Assembly (NCBI GenBank): GCA_050480245.1
Contig: JBCNEQ010000048.1
Strand: one strand, 5' to 3'
Source of the DNA: Anoxybacillus sp050480245
Lineage (GTDB): Bacteria; Bacillota; Bacilli; Bacillales; Anoxybacillaceae
DNA length: 54,038 nucleotides
The position numbers and the translations under genes were made by a program. The notes below the pieces were generated by a model. That model saw only the letters and a program-made list of their open reading frames with translations. It was not told the origin of the DNA and ran no database searches. The first letter of the stretch is position 1, and every line of letters starts with the position of its first letter. Positions 43,545 through 52,799 of this stretch are shown here, in pieces.

Positions 43545-43572
43545 GAAAAAAGACCACTGATCGTTCAGTGGC
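43545..43572 (-). terminator. Hairpin between rpmH and rnpA
   Basis: GCCACTGA-ACGA-TCAGTGGT followed by CTTTTTT on the minus strand: an intrinsic terminator that can limit rnpA expression relative to rpmH. Confidence 0.8.
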
Positions 43573-43707
43573 CTATGCAGATAATACTTTTCTTCCTTTA
43601 CGACGACGGCGAGCAAGAACTTTTCTTCCGTTCTTTGTGCTCATACGCGCACGGAAACCGTGTACTTTGCTACGCTTCCGTTTGTTTGGTTGATACGTTC
43701 TTTTCAT
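43573..43707 (-). CDS. rpmH: 50S ribosomal protein L34
   Basis: 44 codons, MKRTYQPNKRKRSKVHG to RKGRKVLSA, the standard L34. Start 43707 has GGGAGGTGTC upstream. It is too short for many ORF lists. Its own promoter lies at 43754-43783. Confidence 0.97.
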   Translation of the reverse strand: MKRTYQPNKRKRSKVHGFRARMSTKNGRKVLARRRRKGRKVLSA

Positions 43708-43753
43708 ATATGACACCTCCCTGAGGAATAACTGTTAAAAGACAGTCTTTCTA

Positions 43754-43783
43754 ATTATAGTGAGAAATTAAGAGAAATGTCAA
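43754..43783 (-). promoter_or_regulatory. rpmH promoter
   Basis: TTGACA, an 18-bp spacer and TATAAT on the minus strand: two perfect sigma-A hexamers. Confidence 0.88.
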
Positions 43784-43789
43784 CTACTC

Positions 43790-44174
43790 CGGGAGTATCT
43801 TTTTTTGGCGATCTTGTGATTATTACTGTGGATATTTTTTTTGTCGTTTTTTTGTATTCACAACATTTATCGACAAGTTTTTCACATCTTATAACCTTGT
43901 GGATAAAATTTTTTCACACCTTTTTCGATTTGTGGATAATACTTTAAAACCATTGCAACATATGTATTTATCTGCTATTATATTGTTGTTTTTACTCTGG
44001 ATAATTGAATGAATTTTTTTCATTATCCACAAAATGTGGATAATGTGTGGACAGTTTCGTCCACATGATGTGTAAATATTTGTCCACAATCGGTGAAAAC
44101 CGTCGAAAAAAATTTTTTTATAGACAAAGTTATACAAAAGTTAAACACCCGCGCGGAGAAGGAGGGAGAGCGGC
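43790..44174. other. oriC, dnaA-upstream DnaA-box region
   Basis: AT-rich spacer between rpmH and dnaA. Perfect boxes lie at 43898-43906, 43931-43939, 44023-44031 and 44035-44043; TTWTNCACA matches at 43878-43886 and 43910-43918; one-mismatch boxes at 43827, 43854, 43997 and 44080. The pair at 44023-44043 is inverted around four bases. This corresponds to the incA/incB part of the bipartite Bacillus origin. The dnaA promoter must lie here but I cannot place it with certainty. Confidence 0.9.
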
Positions 44175-45518
44175 GTGGAAAACATTTCGGACTTATGGAA
44201 TAAGGCGTTAGCCGAAATTGAGAAAAAAATTAGCAAGCCTAGTTTTGAAACGTGGTTAAAGTCGACAACCGCACATTCACTAAAAGGCGACGTCCTTATT
44301 ATTACCGTCCCAAACGAATTTACAAAAGACTGGCTCGAATCGCGTTACACTCGGCTTATCGAACAAACACTCTATGACATTACCGGAGAAGAGCTAAAAA
44401 TTAAATGCACGATCCCTAATCATCAAACGCCGGAGGAATTTGATTTAAAGCCATCAAGCAAACCGCGAAAACACGATGATGAACAAACAGAATTTCCACA
44501 GAGCATGCTGAATCCAAAATATACGTTCGATACATTCGTCATTGGATCTGGTAATCGCTTTGCTCATGCTGCATCTTTAGCGGTAGCAGAAGCACCAGCC
44601 AAAGCATACAATCCTCTTTTCATTTACGGTGGAGTTGGCCTAGGCAAGACGCACCTCATGCATGCAATCGGTCATTACGTTCTTGAGCATAATCCATCAG
44701 CTAAAGTGGTGTATTTATCTTCAGAAAAGTTTACAAATGAATTTATTAATGCCATTCGCGATAACCGTCCAGATGATTTTCGCAACAAATATCGCAACGT
44801 GGACGTGCTGTTAATAGATGATATTCAATTTCTAGCTGGAAAAGAACAAACGCAAGAAGAGTTTTTCCATACGTTTAATACGCTACATGAAGAAAGTAAG
44901 CAAATTGTCATCTCGAGTGACCGACCACCAAAAGAAATTCCAACGTTAGAAGATCGCCTTCGTTCTCGTTTTGAATGGGGCTTAATTACAGACATCACTC
45001 CTCCCGACTTAGAAACGAGAATTGCAATTTTGCGTAAAAAAGCAAAAGCCGAAGGATTCGACATACCAAACGAAGTGATGTTGTACATTGCCAATCAAAT
45101 TGACTCGAACATTCGAGAATTGGAAGGAGCGCTCATTCGCGTCGTTGCTTACTCTTCTTTGATCAATAAAGAAATTAACGCCGATTTAGCGGCAGAAGCA
45201 TTAAAAGATATCATTCCAAGCTCAAAACCAAAGGTAATTACGATTCAAGACATTCAACGCGTTGTCGGAGAGCATTTTAATGTGAAACTTGAAGATTTTA
45301 AAGCAAAAAAACGGACGAAGTCGGTCGCTTTTCCACGACAAATTGCAATGTATCTTTCGCGTGAGCTGACAGACTGCTCACTTCCGAAAATTGGCGAAGA
45401 ATTCGGAGGACGTGACCATACGACAGTCATTCATGCACACGAAAAAATTTCGGCTTTGATCCAAACAGACGTCCAATTACAAAAACAATTGAAAGAAATT
45501 ATGGAGAAACTGAAATAA
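44175..45518 (+). CDS. dnaA: Chromosomal replication initiator DnaA
   Basis: 447 residues from GTG 44175, with GGAGGGAG upstream. Domain I (about 1-80), a short linker, the AAA+ domain with Walker A GGVGLGKTH and Walker B LLIDDIQF, and domain IV with FGGRDHTTVIHA that reads DnaA boxes. It lies between the two box clusters of oriC. Confidence 0.98.
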   Translation: MENISDLWNKALAEIEKKISKPSFETWLKSTTAHSLKGDVLIITVPNEFTKDWLESRYTRLIEQTLYDITGEELKIKCTIPNHQTPEEFDLKPSSKPRKHDDEQTEFPQSMLNPKYTFDTFVIGSGNRFAHAASLAVAEAPAKAYNPLFIYGGVGLGKTHLMHAIGHYVLEHNPSAKVVYLSSEKFTNEFINAIRDNRPDDFRNKYRNVDVLLIDDIQFLAGKEQTQEEFFHTFNTLHEESKQIVISSDRPPKEIPTLEDRLRSRFEWGLITDITPPDLETRIAILRKKAKAEGFDIPNEVMLYIANQIDSNIRELEGALIRVVAYSSLINKEINADLAAEALKDIIPSSKPKVITIQDIQRVVGEHFNVKLEDFKAKKRTKSVAFPRQIAMYLSRELTDCSLPKIGEEFGGRDHTTVIHAHEKISALIQTDVQLQKQLKEIMEKLK

Positions 45519-45675
45519 TGTGAATAACTGCTTTATGTTTGTGCACAGTCTGTCCACATGTGGATAGTCTGTGCTTCCTTTGTTTTATTCGCTTATCCAC
45601 ATAATCACAGCGCCTAGTACTATGATTAATAGTTTTTTAAAAAAATATAATAAATAATTTAGGGAGGTTTTCTTT
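45519..45675. other. oriC, dnaA-dnaN unwinding region
   Basis: Perfect boxes at 45519-45527 (TGTGAATAA) and 45593-45601 (TTATCCACA), with weaker ones at 45539-45547 and 45559-45567. After the last box comes CCTAGTACTATGATTAATAG, similar to DnaA-trio elements, and then an almost pure A/T stretch (45632-45661): the likely duplex unwinding element. Confidence 0.85.
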
Positions 45676-46812
45676 GTGAAAGTTATTATTGATCGCGATC
45701 GTTTAGTAAGAAGTGTACAAGATGTAATGAAGGCTGTATCATCTCGCACAACAATTCCTATTTTGACTGGAATTAAAATCGTTGCTTCTGAACAAGGTGT
45801 AACGTTGACAGGAAGCGATTCAGACATTTCCATCGAATCTTTTATTCCAGCTGAAGAAGAAGATCGGGTCATTGTTGAGATTGTTAAACAAGGAAGCGTG
45901 GTTCTACAAGCACGGTTTTTCAGTGAAATTGTCCGCAAGTTACCAAAAGAAACAGTAGAGATTGAAGTCAAAGAGCAGTTCGTTACAACGATTCGTTCAG
46001 GGAAATCAGAGTTCCATTTAAACGGATTAGATCCGGAAGAATATCCGCGTCTACCACAAATTCAAGAGGAAAATATGTTTAAAATATCGGCGGATTTATT
46101 AAAACATGTCATTCGCCAAACGGTATTTGCTGTGTCCACCTCAGAAACACGCCCGATCTTAACAGGTGTAAACTGGCGCATTGAAAACAATGAGTTAACG
46201 TGTATTGCAACAGATAGTCATCGACTAGCTATGCGAAAAGCAAAAATAGAAACGGGATCAGAGGCGGATTACAACATCGTCATCCCAGGAAAGAGCTTAA
46301 ATGAACTAAACAAAATTCTCGAAGAGTCGAACGAACTCGTTCAAATTGTTGTGACTGAAAATCAAGTACTATTCAAAACAAAACATTTATTGTTTTTCTC
46401 GCGGCTACTAGACGGGAACTACCCAGACACATCGCGGCTTATTCCAACAGAAAGTCAAACGGATATGATTGTTAAAACGAAAGAATTTTTACAAGCCATT
46501 GACCGAGCATCGTTGCTAGCACGCGAGGGAAGAAACAATGTTGTTCGCTTAGCGACGTTGTCTGACAAATTCGTCGAAATTTCTTCAAATTCACCTGAAA
46601 TCGGAAAAGTTGTGGAAGAAGTACAATGTGAACAAGTAGAAGGCGAAGAATTAAAAATTTCATTCAGCGCAAAATATATGATGGACGCATTGAAAGCGTT
46701 AGAAGGGGCTGAAATTAAAATTAGTTTTACTGGTGCGATGCGCCCGTTTTTAATTCGCCCGCTGCATGATAATTCCATGCTTCAATTAATTTTGCCCGTA
46801 CGCACATATTAA
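45676..46812 (+). CDS. dnaN: DNA polymerase III beta sliding clamp
   Basis: 378 residues from GTG 45676 after AGGGAGG. Three clamp domains; the C-terminal LPVRTY end is the conserved face that binds polymerase partners. Usual size and position after dnaA. Confidence 0.98.
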   Translation: MKVIIDRDRLVRSVQDVMKAVSSRTTIPILTGIKIVASEQGVTLTGSDSDISIESFIPAEEEDRVIVEIVKQGSVVLQARFFSEIVRKLPKETVEIEVKEQFVTTIRSGKSEFHLNGLDPEEYPRLPQIQEENMFKISADLLKHVIRQTVFAVSTSETRPILTGVNWRIENNELTCIATDSHRLAMRKAKIETGSEADYNIVIPGKSLNELNKILEESNELVQIVVTENQVLFKTKHLLFFSRLLDGNYPDTSRLIPTESQTDMIVKTKEFLQAIDRASLLAREGRNNVVRLATLSDKFVEISSNSPEIGKVVEEVQCEQVEGEELKISFSAKYMMDALKALEGAEIKISFTGAMRPFLIRPLHDNSMLQLILPVRTY

Positions 46813-46836
46813 AGCTGCTAGAGAAACTAGCAGCTT
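46811..46836 (+). terminator. Hairpin after dnaN
   Basis: AAAGCTGCTAG-AGAAA-CTAGCAGCTTT followed by CCTTTTCTTC: a perfect 11-bp stem with a weak T tract. Confidence 0.65.
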
Positions 46837-46909
46837 TCCTTTTCTTCATTCCTCTTTTTTAGTACAATGAAAGAATGGACACTTTTTATAGAAAGTGAGC
46901 GGATAATGG

Positions 46910-47122
46910 ATGAAAGAAGTAAAAATTTCAACAGAAACCATTACACTAGGTCAATTTTTAAAGCTAGCAAACGTTATTTCCACAGGCGGAATGGCGAAAT
47001 GGTTTTTACAAACGAACGATGTATTCGTTAATGGTGAACGGGAACAACGCCGCGGCCGTAAGTTAAAAGTAGGCGATGTTGTTGATATCCAAACAATTGG
47101 CACATTTATGATTCGTTCGTAA
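46910..47122 (+). CDS. yaaA: S4-domain RNA-binding protein YaaA
   Basis: 70 residues, an S4 domain with TTNDVFVNGE-like NDVFVNGEREQRRGRKLKVGD. Located between dnaN and recF as in Bacillus. It is linked to ribosome assembly, but the role is poorly known. Confidence 0.93.
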   Translation: MKEVKISTETITLGQFLKLANVISTGGMAKWFLQTNDVFVNGEREQRRGRKLKVGDVVDIQTIGTFMIRS

Positions 47123-47137
47123 AGGTGGGGGGCACCT

Positions 47138-48253
47138 TTGTTTTTAGAAGAATTAACTTTAAAAAATTATCGTAATTACGAGCAAGGATATTGGCAATTT
47201 CAAAATAAAGTAAACGTCATTTTAGGAGAAAACGCCCAAGGGAAGACAAACATTATGGAGTCAATTTACGTCTTATCCATGGCGAAATCACATCGGACAA
47301 CGAATGATAAAGATTTCATTCGTTGGGACGAAGATTATGCTAAAATAGAAGGTAAAGTAGGAAAGAAAAACGGTCCAATTTTTTTGCAGTTAATCATATC
47401 GAGAAAAGGAAAAAAAGCCAAACTAAACTATATCGAACAACCGAAATTGAGCAGTTATGTTGGACACATGAACGTTGTTATGTTCGCCCCAGAAGATTTA
47501 AACCTTGTAAAAGGGAGCCCACAAATACGTAGGCGTTTTATCGACATGGAAATCGGCCAAGTATCGCCCGTTTATATGCACGAGCTCGCACAGTATCAAA
47601 AAGTGTTGCAACAAAGAAATCAATATTTAAAGTTACTTCAATCGAAAAAACAGACGGATGAAACGTTTCTTGATGTGCTTACCGAACAACTTGTGGAACT
47701 CGCTGCTAAAATCACTCTAAAAAGATACGAATTTATCGAATTATTACAAACATGGGCGGCACCGATCCATGCGGAAATTAGCCGTGGAAACGAACAATTA
47801 GCCATTCATTATTGTCCTTCTATTGATGTATTAGACAAACAACAATTGTCGAGAATAGTAGAAGTGTATAACGACAAGTTTGCGAAAATAAAACAAAAAG
47901 AAATAGAACGAGGTACAACGCTCATTGGTCCGCATCGGGATGATTTATCGTTTACGATTAATGGGAAAGATGTGCAAACGTTCGGTTCACAAGGTCAACA
48001 ACGAACGACAGCCCTTTCATTAAAACTAGCTGAAATTGATTTAATTTTTTCAGCAATTGGTGAGTACCCGATCTTGTTGCTTGATGATGTGCTGTCAGAA
48101 CTTGATGATTTTCGCCAAACGCATTTGTTAGATGCGATACAAGGTAAAGTGCAAACATTTGTGACAACAACGAGCATAGATGGAATTGAACATCGCGTCA
48201 TTCACGATGCGGATGTGTATGAAGTTGTCTCAGGGCAAATGAGGAGACGATAG
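47138..48253 (+). CDS. recF: DNA replication and repair protein RecF
   Basis: 371 residues from TTG 47138. Walker A GENAQGKTN, signature GSQGQQRTTALSLKLAE and Walker B LLLDDVLSELD of the SMC-like ABC fold. It loads RecA at gaps with RecO and RecR. Between it and gyrB there are only 54 bp. Confidence 0.97.
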   Translation: MFLEELTLKNYRNYEQGYWQFQNKVNVILGENAQGKTNIMESIYVLSMAKSHRTTNDKDFIRWDEDYAKIEGKVGKKNGPIFLQLIISRKGKKAKLNYIEQPKLSSYVGHMNVVMFAPEDLNLVKGSPQIRRRFIDMEIGQVSPVYMHELAQYQKVLQQRNQYLKLLQSKKQTDETFLDVLTEQLVELAAKITLKRYEFIELLQTWAAPIHAEISRGNEQLAIHYCPSIDVLDKQQLSRIVEVYNDKFAKIKQKEIERGTTLIGPHRDDLSFTINGKDVQTFGSQGQQRTTALSLKLAEIDLIFSAIGEYPILLLDDVLSELDDFRQTHLLDAIQGKVQTFVTTTSIDGIEHRVIHDADVYEVVSGQMRRR

Positions 48254-48307
48254 TTCTTTATAAACCTCGAACGCATTGTTCGAAAAGGAAAGCGTAGGTG
48301 ATCAATA

Positions 48308-50230
48308 GTGACGATGGAACAAAAAGAACAAGTCGTTTATGATGAAAGTCAAATTCAAGTTCTTGAAGGGTTAGAAGCGGTACGTAAAAGACCGGGAATG
48401 TATATTGGATCAACCGGTTCAAAAGGATTACATCATCTCGTTTGGGAAATTGTTGATAACAGTATTGACGAAGCATTAGCGGGATTTTGTACAGAAATTA
48501 ACGTCATTATTGAAGAAGATAACAGCATTACAGTGATTGATAACGGCCGTGGAATTCCTGTTGGTATTCATGAAAAAATGGGAAGGCCAGCTGTTGAAGT
48601 AATTATGACGGTTTTGCACGCCGGTGGAAAATTCGGTGGCGGTGGATATAAAGTGTCTGGCGGTTTGCATGGAGTTGGTGCATCTGTTGTTAATGCGTTG
48701 TCAGAAGAATTAGAAGTATACGTACATCGCGACGGACAAATTCACTATCAAAAATATAAGCGTGGCGTGCCTTGTGCAGATTTGCAAGTTATAGGCGAGA
48801 CAGATCGGACAGGTACAACAGTTCACTTCAAACCAGACCCAGAAATTTTTACAGAAACGACTGAATACGATTATGACACGCTCGCACATCGATTGCGAGA
48901 GCTTGCTTTTTTAAACAAAGGTATTCGTATTACGCTTGAAGATCGACGTGAAGAAAAGCGACGCAACGAATATTATTACGAAGGTGGAATCTCTTCATAC
49001 GTTAAGCATTTAAATCGGACAAAAGAAACGCTTCATGAAGAGCCGATTTACATTGAAGGAGAAAAAGACGGCATCCAAGTCGAAATCGCTCTACAATATA
49101 ACGATGGCTATACAAGCAATATTTATTCCTTTGCTAACAACATTCATACGCACGAAGGCGGCACGCATGAGTTAGGCTTTAAAACGGCTTTAACGCGAAT
49201 TATTAATGATTATGGACGGAAAAACAATGTGTTTAAAGAACAAGATGCCAATTTAACGGGCGAAGATGTGCGTGAAGGATTAACTGCAATCATTTCTGTG
49301 AAACATCCGGCGCCGCAATTCGAGGGGCAGACGAAGACAAAACTCGGAAATAGCGATGCCCGAACAGCGACAGAATCTATTTTTGCTGAGCAATTCGAGA
49401 AGTTTTTACTTGAAAACCCATCTGTTGCTAAGAAAATTGTTGAAAAAGGAATTTTAGCTTCGCGCGCGCGTCTCGCAGCTAAGCGAGCGAGGGAATTAAC
49501 GAGAAGAAAAAATGCTCTTGAAGTATCAAGTTTGCCTGGGAAATTAGCAGATTGTTCTTCGAAAGACCCGTCAATATGCGAGCTGTATGTCGTTGAGGGA
49601 GATTCAGCTGGTGGTTCTGCAAAACAAGGGCGTGACCGTCATTTCCAAGCGATTTTACCGTTGCGTGGAAAGATTATAAACGTTGAAAAATCGAGATTAG
49701 ATAAAATTTTATCAAACAATGAAGTTCGTGCGATTATTACGGCTCTCGGTACGGGAATTGGTGAAGATTTCGATATTACAAAAGCTCGTTACCATAAAAT
49801 CATTATTATGACAGACGCTGATGTCGATGGGGCGCATATTCGTACATTGTTGTTGACGTTTTTTTATCGCTATATGCGCGAGGTGATCGAACAAGGTTAT
49901 GTTTACATCGCTCAGCCACCTTTATATAAAATTCAGCAAGGGAAACGAATTGAGTATGCATATAGTGATCGACAACTTGAAGAAATACTAGCGCGTTTAC
50001 CAGAACAACCAAAACCGATTATTCAACGTTACAAAGGTCTTGGAGAAATGAATCCGGAACAACTTTGGGAAACAACGATGAACCCAGAAACGAGAACGTT
50101 GTTAAAAGTGAGTTTGCAAGATGCGATGGAAGCGGATGAAACGTTCGAAATTTTAATGGGAGATAAAGTGGAACCGCGTAGACAGTTTATCGAGGAAAAC
50201 GCGAAATACGTAAAAAATCTGGATATTTAA
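48308..50230 (+). CDS. gyrB: DNA gyrase subunit B
   Basis: 640 residues from GTG 48308 after AGGTGA. GHKL ATPase domain with LEGLEAVRKRPGMYIG, a transducer domain, and TOPRIM with EGDSAGGSAKQGRDR and DADVDGAHIRT. It provides ATP energy to negative supercoiling. Confidence 0.98.
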   Translation: MTMEQKEQVVYDESQIQVLEGLEAVRKRPGMYIGSTGSKGLHHLVWEIVDNSIDEALAGFCTEINVIIEEDNSITVIDNGRGIPVGIHEKMGRPAVEVIMTVLHAGGKFGGGGYKVSGGLHGVGASVVNALSEELEVYVHRDGQIHYQKYKRGVPCADLQVIGETDRTGTTVHFKPDPEIFTETTEYDYDTLAHRLRELAFLNKGIRITLEDRREEKRRNEYYYEGGISSYVKHLNRTKETLHEEPIYIEGEKDGIQVEIALQYNDGYTSNIYSFANNIHTHEGGTHELGFKTALTRIINDYGRKNNVFKEQDANLTGEDVREGLTAIISVKHPAPQFEGQTKTKLGNSDARTATESIFAEQFEKFLLENPSVAKKIVEKGILASRARLAAKRARELTRRKNALEVSSLPGKLADCSSKDPSICELYVVEGDSAGGSAKQGRDRHFQAILPLRGKIINVEKSRLDKILSNNEVRAIITALGTGIGEDFDITKARYHKIIIMTDADVDGAHIRTLLLTFFYRYMREVIEQGYVYIAQPPLYKIQQGKRIEYAYSDRQLEEILARLPEQPKPIIQRYKGLGEMNPEQLWETTMNPETRTLLKVSLQDAMEADETFEILMGDKVEPRRQFIEENAKYVKNLDI

Positions 50231-50302
50231 ACATGTTGGAGAGTGTTTGGTCACCCTCCCCTCGTTTGATTAATTTGTGAAGTAAGGGAGGTTCGTTGTT
50301 GT

Positions 50303-52753
50303 ATGTCTGAACGGGTAAAAGAAGTAAGTATTAGTCAAGAAATGCGCGCATCGTTTCTCGACTATGCAATGAGTGTCATTGTATCACGTGCGCTTCCTGA
50401 TGTGCGTGACGGACTGAAGCCGGTACATCGCCGCATTTTATACGCAATGCACGATTTAGGGATGACGGCGGACAAGCCTTACAAAAAGTCGGCGCGTATC
50501 GTTGGTGAAGTCATCGGGAAATACCATCCACACGGTGATGCAGCTGTTTATGACACAATGGTACGAATGGCGCAAGATTTTAACTATCGCTATATGCTTG
50601 TTGATGGTCACGGAAACTTTGGATCGATTGACGGAGATGCCGCAGCAGCTATGCGTTATACAGAAGCGAGAATGTCGAAAATTTCGATGGAGCTGTTGCG
50701 CGATATTAACAAAGATACAATTGATTACCAAGATAACTACGACGGTTCAGAACGTGAACCCATCGTCTTGCCTGCCCGTTTTCCAAATTTACTTGTAAAC
50801 GGATCGTCAGGTATTGCGGTTGGTATGGCAACAAACATTCCGCCGCATCAACTTGGAGAAGTCATTGATGCTTTATTAGAGCTCATGAAAGATCCGGACA
50901 TGACAGTTGCTGAACTGATGGAGTATTTACCAGGTCCAGACTTTCCAACAGGTGCTCAAATTATTGGAAGAAGCGGCATCCGAAAAGCGTATGAAACAGG
51001 TCGAGGTTCGATTACGTTACGTGCCAAAGCGGAAATTGAACAAAAAGAAAATGGAAAAGAAATGATTATCGTCCGCGAATTACCTTATCAAGTGAATAAG
51101 GCAAAGTTAATTGAAAAAATTGCTGAGCTTGTACGTGAAAAGAAAATCGATGGCATTACAGACTTGCGTGATGAATCCGATCGTAGCGGCATGCGTATCG
51201 TTATTGAAGTGAGAAGAGATGTAAGCGCCCATGTTGTGTTAAACAATTTATACAAACAAACGGCTTTACAAACGAGCTTTGGCATTAATATGCTTGCTCT
51301 TGTTGACGGCCAACCAAAAGTATTGAATTTGAAACAATGTTTACAGCATTATTTAGAACATCAAAAGGTTGTTATTCGTCGTCGTACGCAATTTGAGTTG
51401 AACAAGGCAGAAGCACGCGCCCATATTTTAGAAGGTTTACGCATTGCACTTGATCACTTAGACGAAGTGATTGAACTCATTCGTCAATCTGCAACGGTAG
51501 ACGTAGCAAAAGAAGGATTAATGACAAAGTTTCAGTTGAGCGAAAAACAAGCGCAAGCCATTTTAGATATGCGTCTACAACGTTTAACCGGATTAGAGCG
51601 CGAAAAAATTGAGCAAGAATATGCGGAATTATTGGAGATTATCGCACGTTTGCAAGCCATTTTAGCTGATGAACAGAAAGTTTTACAAATCATCCGCGAT
51701 GAATTACTTGAAATTAAAGAAAAGTTCAACGATCATCGTCGTACAGAAATTGTAAATGGTGGTTTAGAAGCGATAGATGATGAAGATTTAATTACTCGTG
51801 AGCATATCGTTGTTACATTGACGCACAGAGGTTACATTAAACGTCTTCCTGTTTCAACATATCGAAGCCAGCGGCGCGGCGGCCGTGGCATTCAAGGAAT
51901 GAATACGAACGAGGACGATTTTGTCGAGCATTTAGTTATTACATCGACACATGATATTGTTCTGTTTTTTACAAACAAAGGGAAAGTATATAAAGCAAAA
52001 GGATACGAAATTCCGGAGTTTAGTCGGACGGCAAAAGGTATTCCAATTGTTAATTTATTAAACATTGAAAAAGACGAAGTTATTAATACAGTTATTGCAA
52101 TTGAGCAATTCCATGAAGATGCATTTTTATTTTTTACAACAAAGCAAGGAATTGCTAAACGATCACCGTTATCGTCGTTCGCTAACATTCGTAATCACGG
52201 TTTAATTGCTATTCATTTGCATGAAGGGGATGAATTAATATCTGTAAAACTTACAGATGGTCATAAACATATTATTGTAGGCACAAAAAATGGAATGTTA
52301 ATTCGTTTTCCAGAGACAGATGTTCGCTCAATGGGACGAACAGCTGCAGGCGTAAAAGCGATTACGTTATGTCCCGGTGACGAAGTTGTTGGCATGGAAA
52401 GTTTAAACGGAGACGAGGAAATTTTAATTGTGACGAGAAACGGGTATGGAAAGCGAACGCCAGCCTCAGAGTATCGCATTCAAAGCCGTGGAGGAAAAGG
52501 CATTAAAACGTGTAATATCACAGAAAAGAACGGCGATGTTGTAGCGGTGAAAACGGTCACTGGCGAGGAAGATGTCATGTTAATGACTGCGAGCGGCGTG
52601 ATGATTCGTATGGCAGTTAGCGATATTTCTGTCATGGGACGAAACACACAAGGCGTCAAGCTGATTCGTCTTGATGAAGAAAACGAGCAAGAATATGTTG
52701 CAACAGTAGCGAAGGTGCCGAAAGAAGAAAAAGAACAATTGCAAGAAGAGTAG
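50303..52753 (+). CDS. gyrA: DNA gyrase subunit A
   Basis: 816 residues. Breakage-reunion domain with catalytic Tyr119 (AAAAMRYTEARM) and C-terminal beta-pinwheel with the GyrA box QRRGGRG. The position equal to E. coli Ser83 is Ala80 (HPHGDAAVYD). GGGAGG precedes the ATG. Confidence 0.98.
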   Translation: MSERVKEVSISQEMRASFLDYAMSVIVSRALPDVRDGLKPVHRRILYAMHDLGMTADKPYKKSARIVGEVIGKYHPHGDAAVYDTMVRMAQDFNYRYMLVDGHGNFGSIDGDAAAAMRYTEARMSKISMELLRDINKDTIDYQDNYDGSEREPIVLPARFPNLLVNGSSGIAVGMATNIPPHQLGEVIDALLELMKDPDMTVAELMEYLPGPDFPTGAQIIGRSGIRKAYETGRGSITLRAKAEIEQKENGKEMIIVRELPYQVNKAKLIEKIAELVREKKIDGITDLRDESDRSGMRIVIEVRRDVSAHVVLNNLYKQTALQTSFGINMLALVDGQPKVLNLKQCLQHYLEHQKVVIRRRTQFELNKAEARAHILEGLRIALDHLDEVIELIRQSATVDVAKEGLMTKFQLSEKQAQAILDMRLQRLTGLEREKIEQEYAELLEIIARLQAILADEQKVLQIIRDELLEIKEKFNDHRRTEIVNGGLEAIDDEDLITREHIVVTLTHRGYIKRLPVSTYRSQRRGGRGIQGMNTNEDDFVEHLVITSTHDIVLFFTNKGKVYKAKGYEIPEFSRTAKGIPIVNLLNIEKDEVINTVIAIEQFHEDAFLFFTTKQGIAKRSPLSSFANIRNHGLIAIHLHEGDELISVKLTDGHKHIIVGTKNGMLIRFPETDVRSMGRTAAGVKAITLCPGDEVVGMESLNGDEEILIVTRNGYGKRTPASEYRIQSRGGKGIKTCNITEKNGDVVAVKTVTGEEDVMLMTASGVMIRMAVSDISVMGRNTQGVKLIRLDEENEQEYVATVAKVPKEEKEQLQEE

Positions 52754-52774
52754 AGGGGGCATTTTCCCCTCTAC
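52750..52774 (+). terminator. Hairpin after gyrA
   Basis: GTAGAGGGG and CCCCTCTAC pair around a GCATTTT-type loop at the gyrA stop. No T run follows, so read-through into the next gene is likely. Confidence 0.45.
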
Positions 52775-52799
52775 GTTCTACAAAGGAGGGGAGAAAGAC

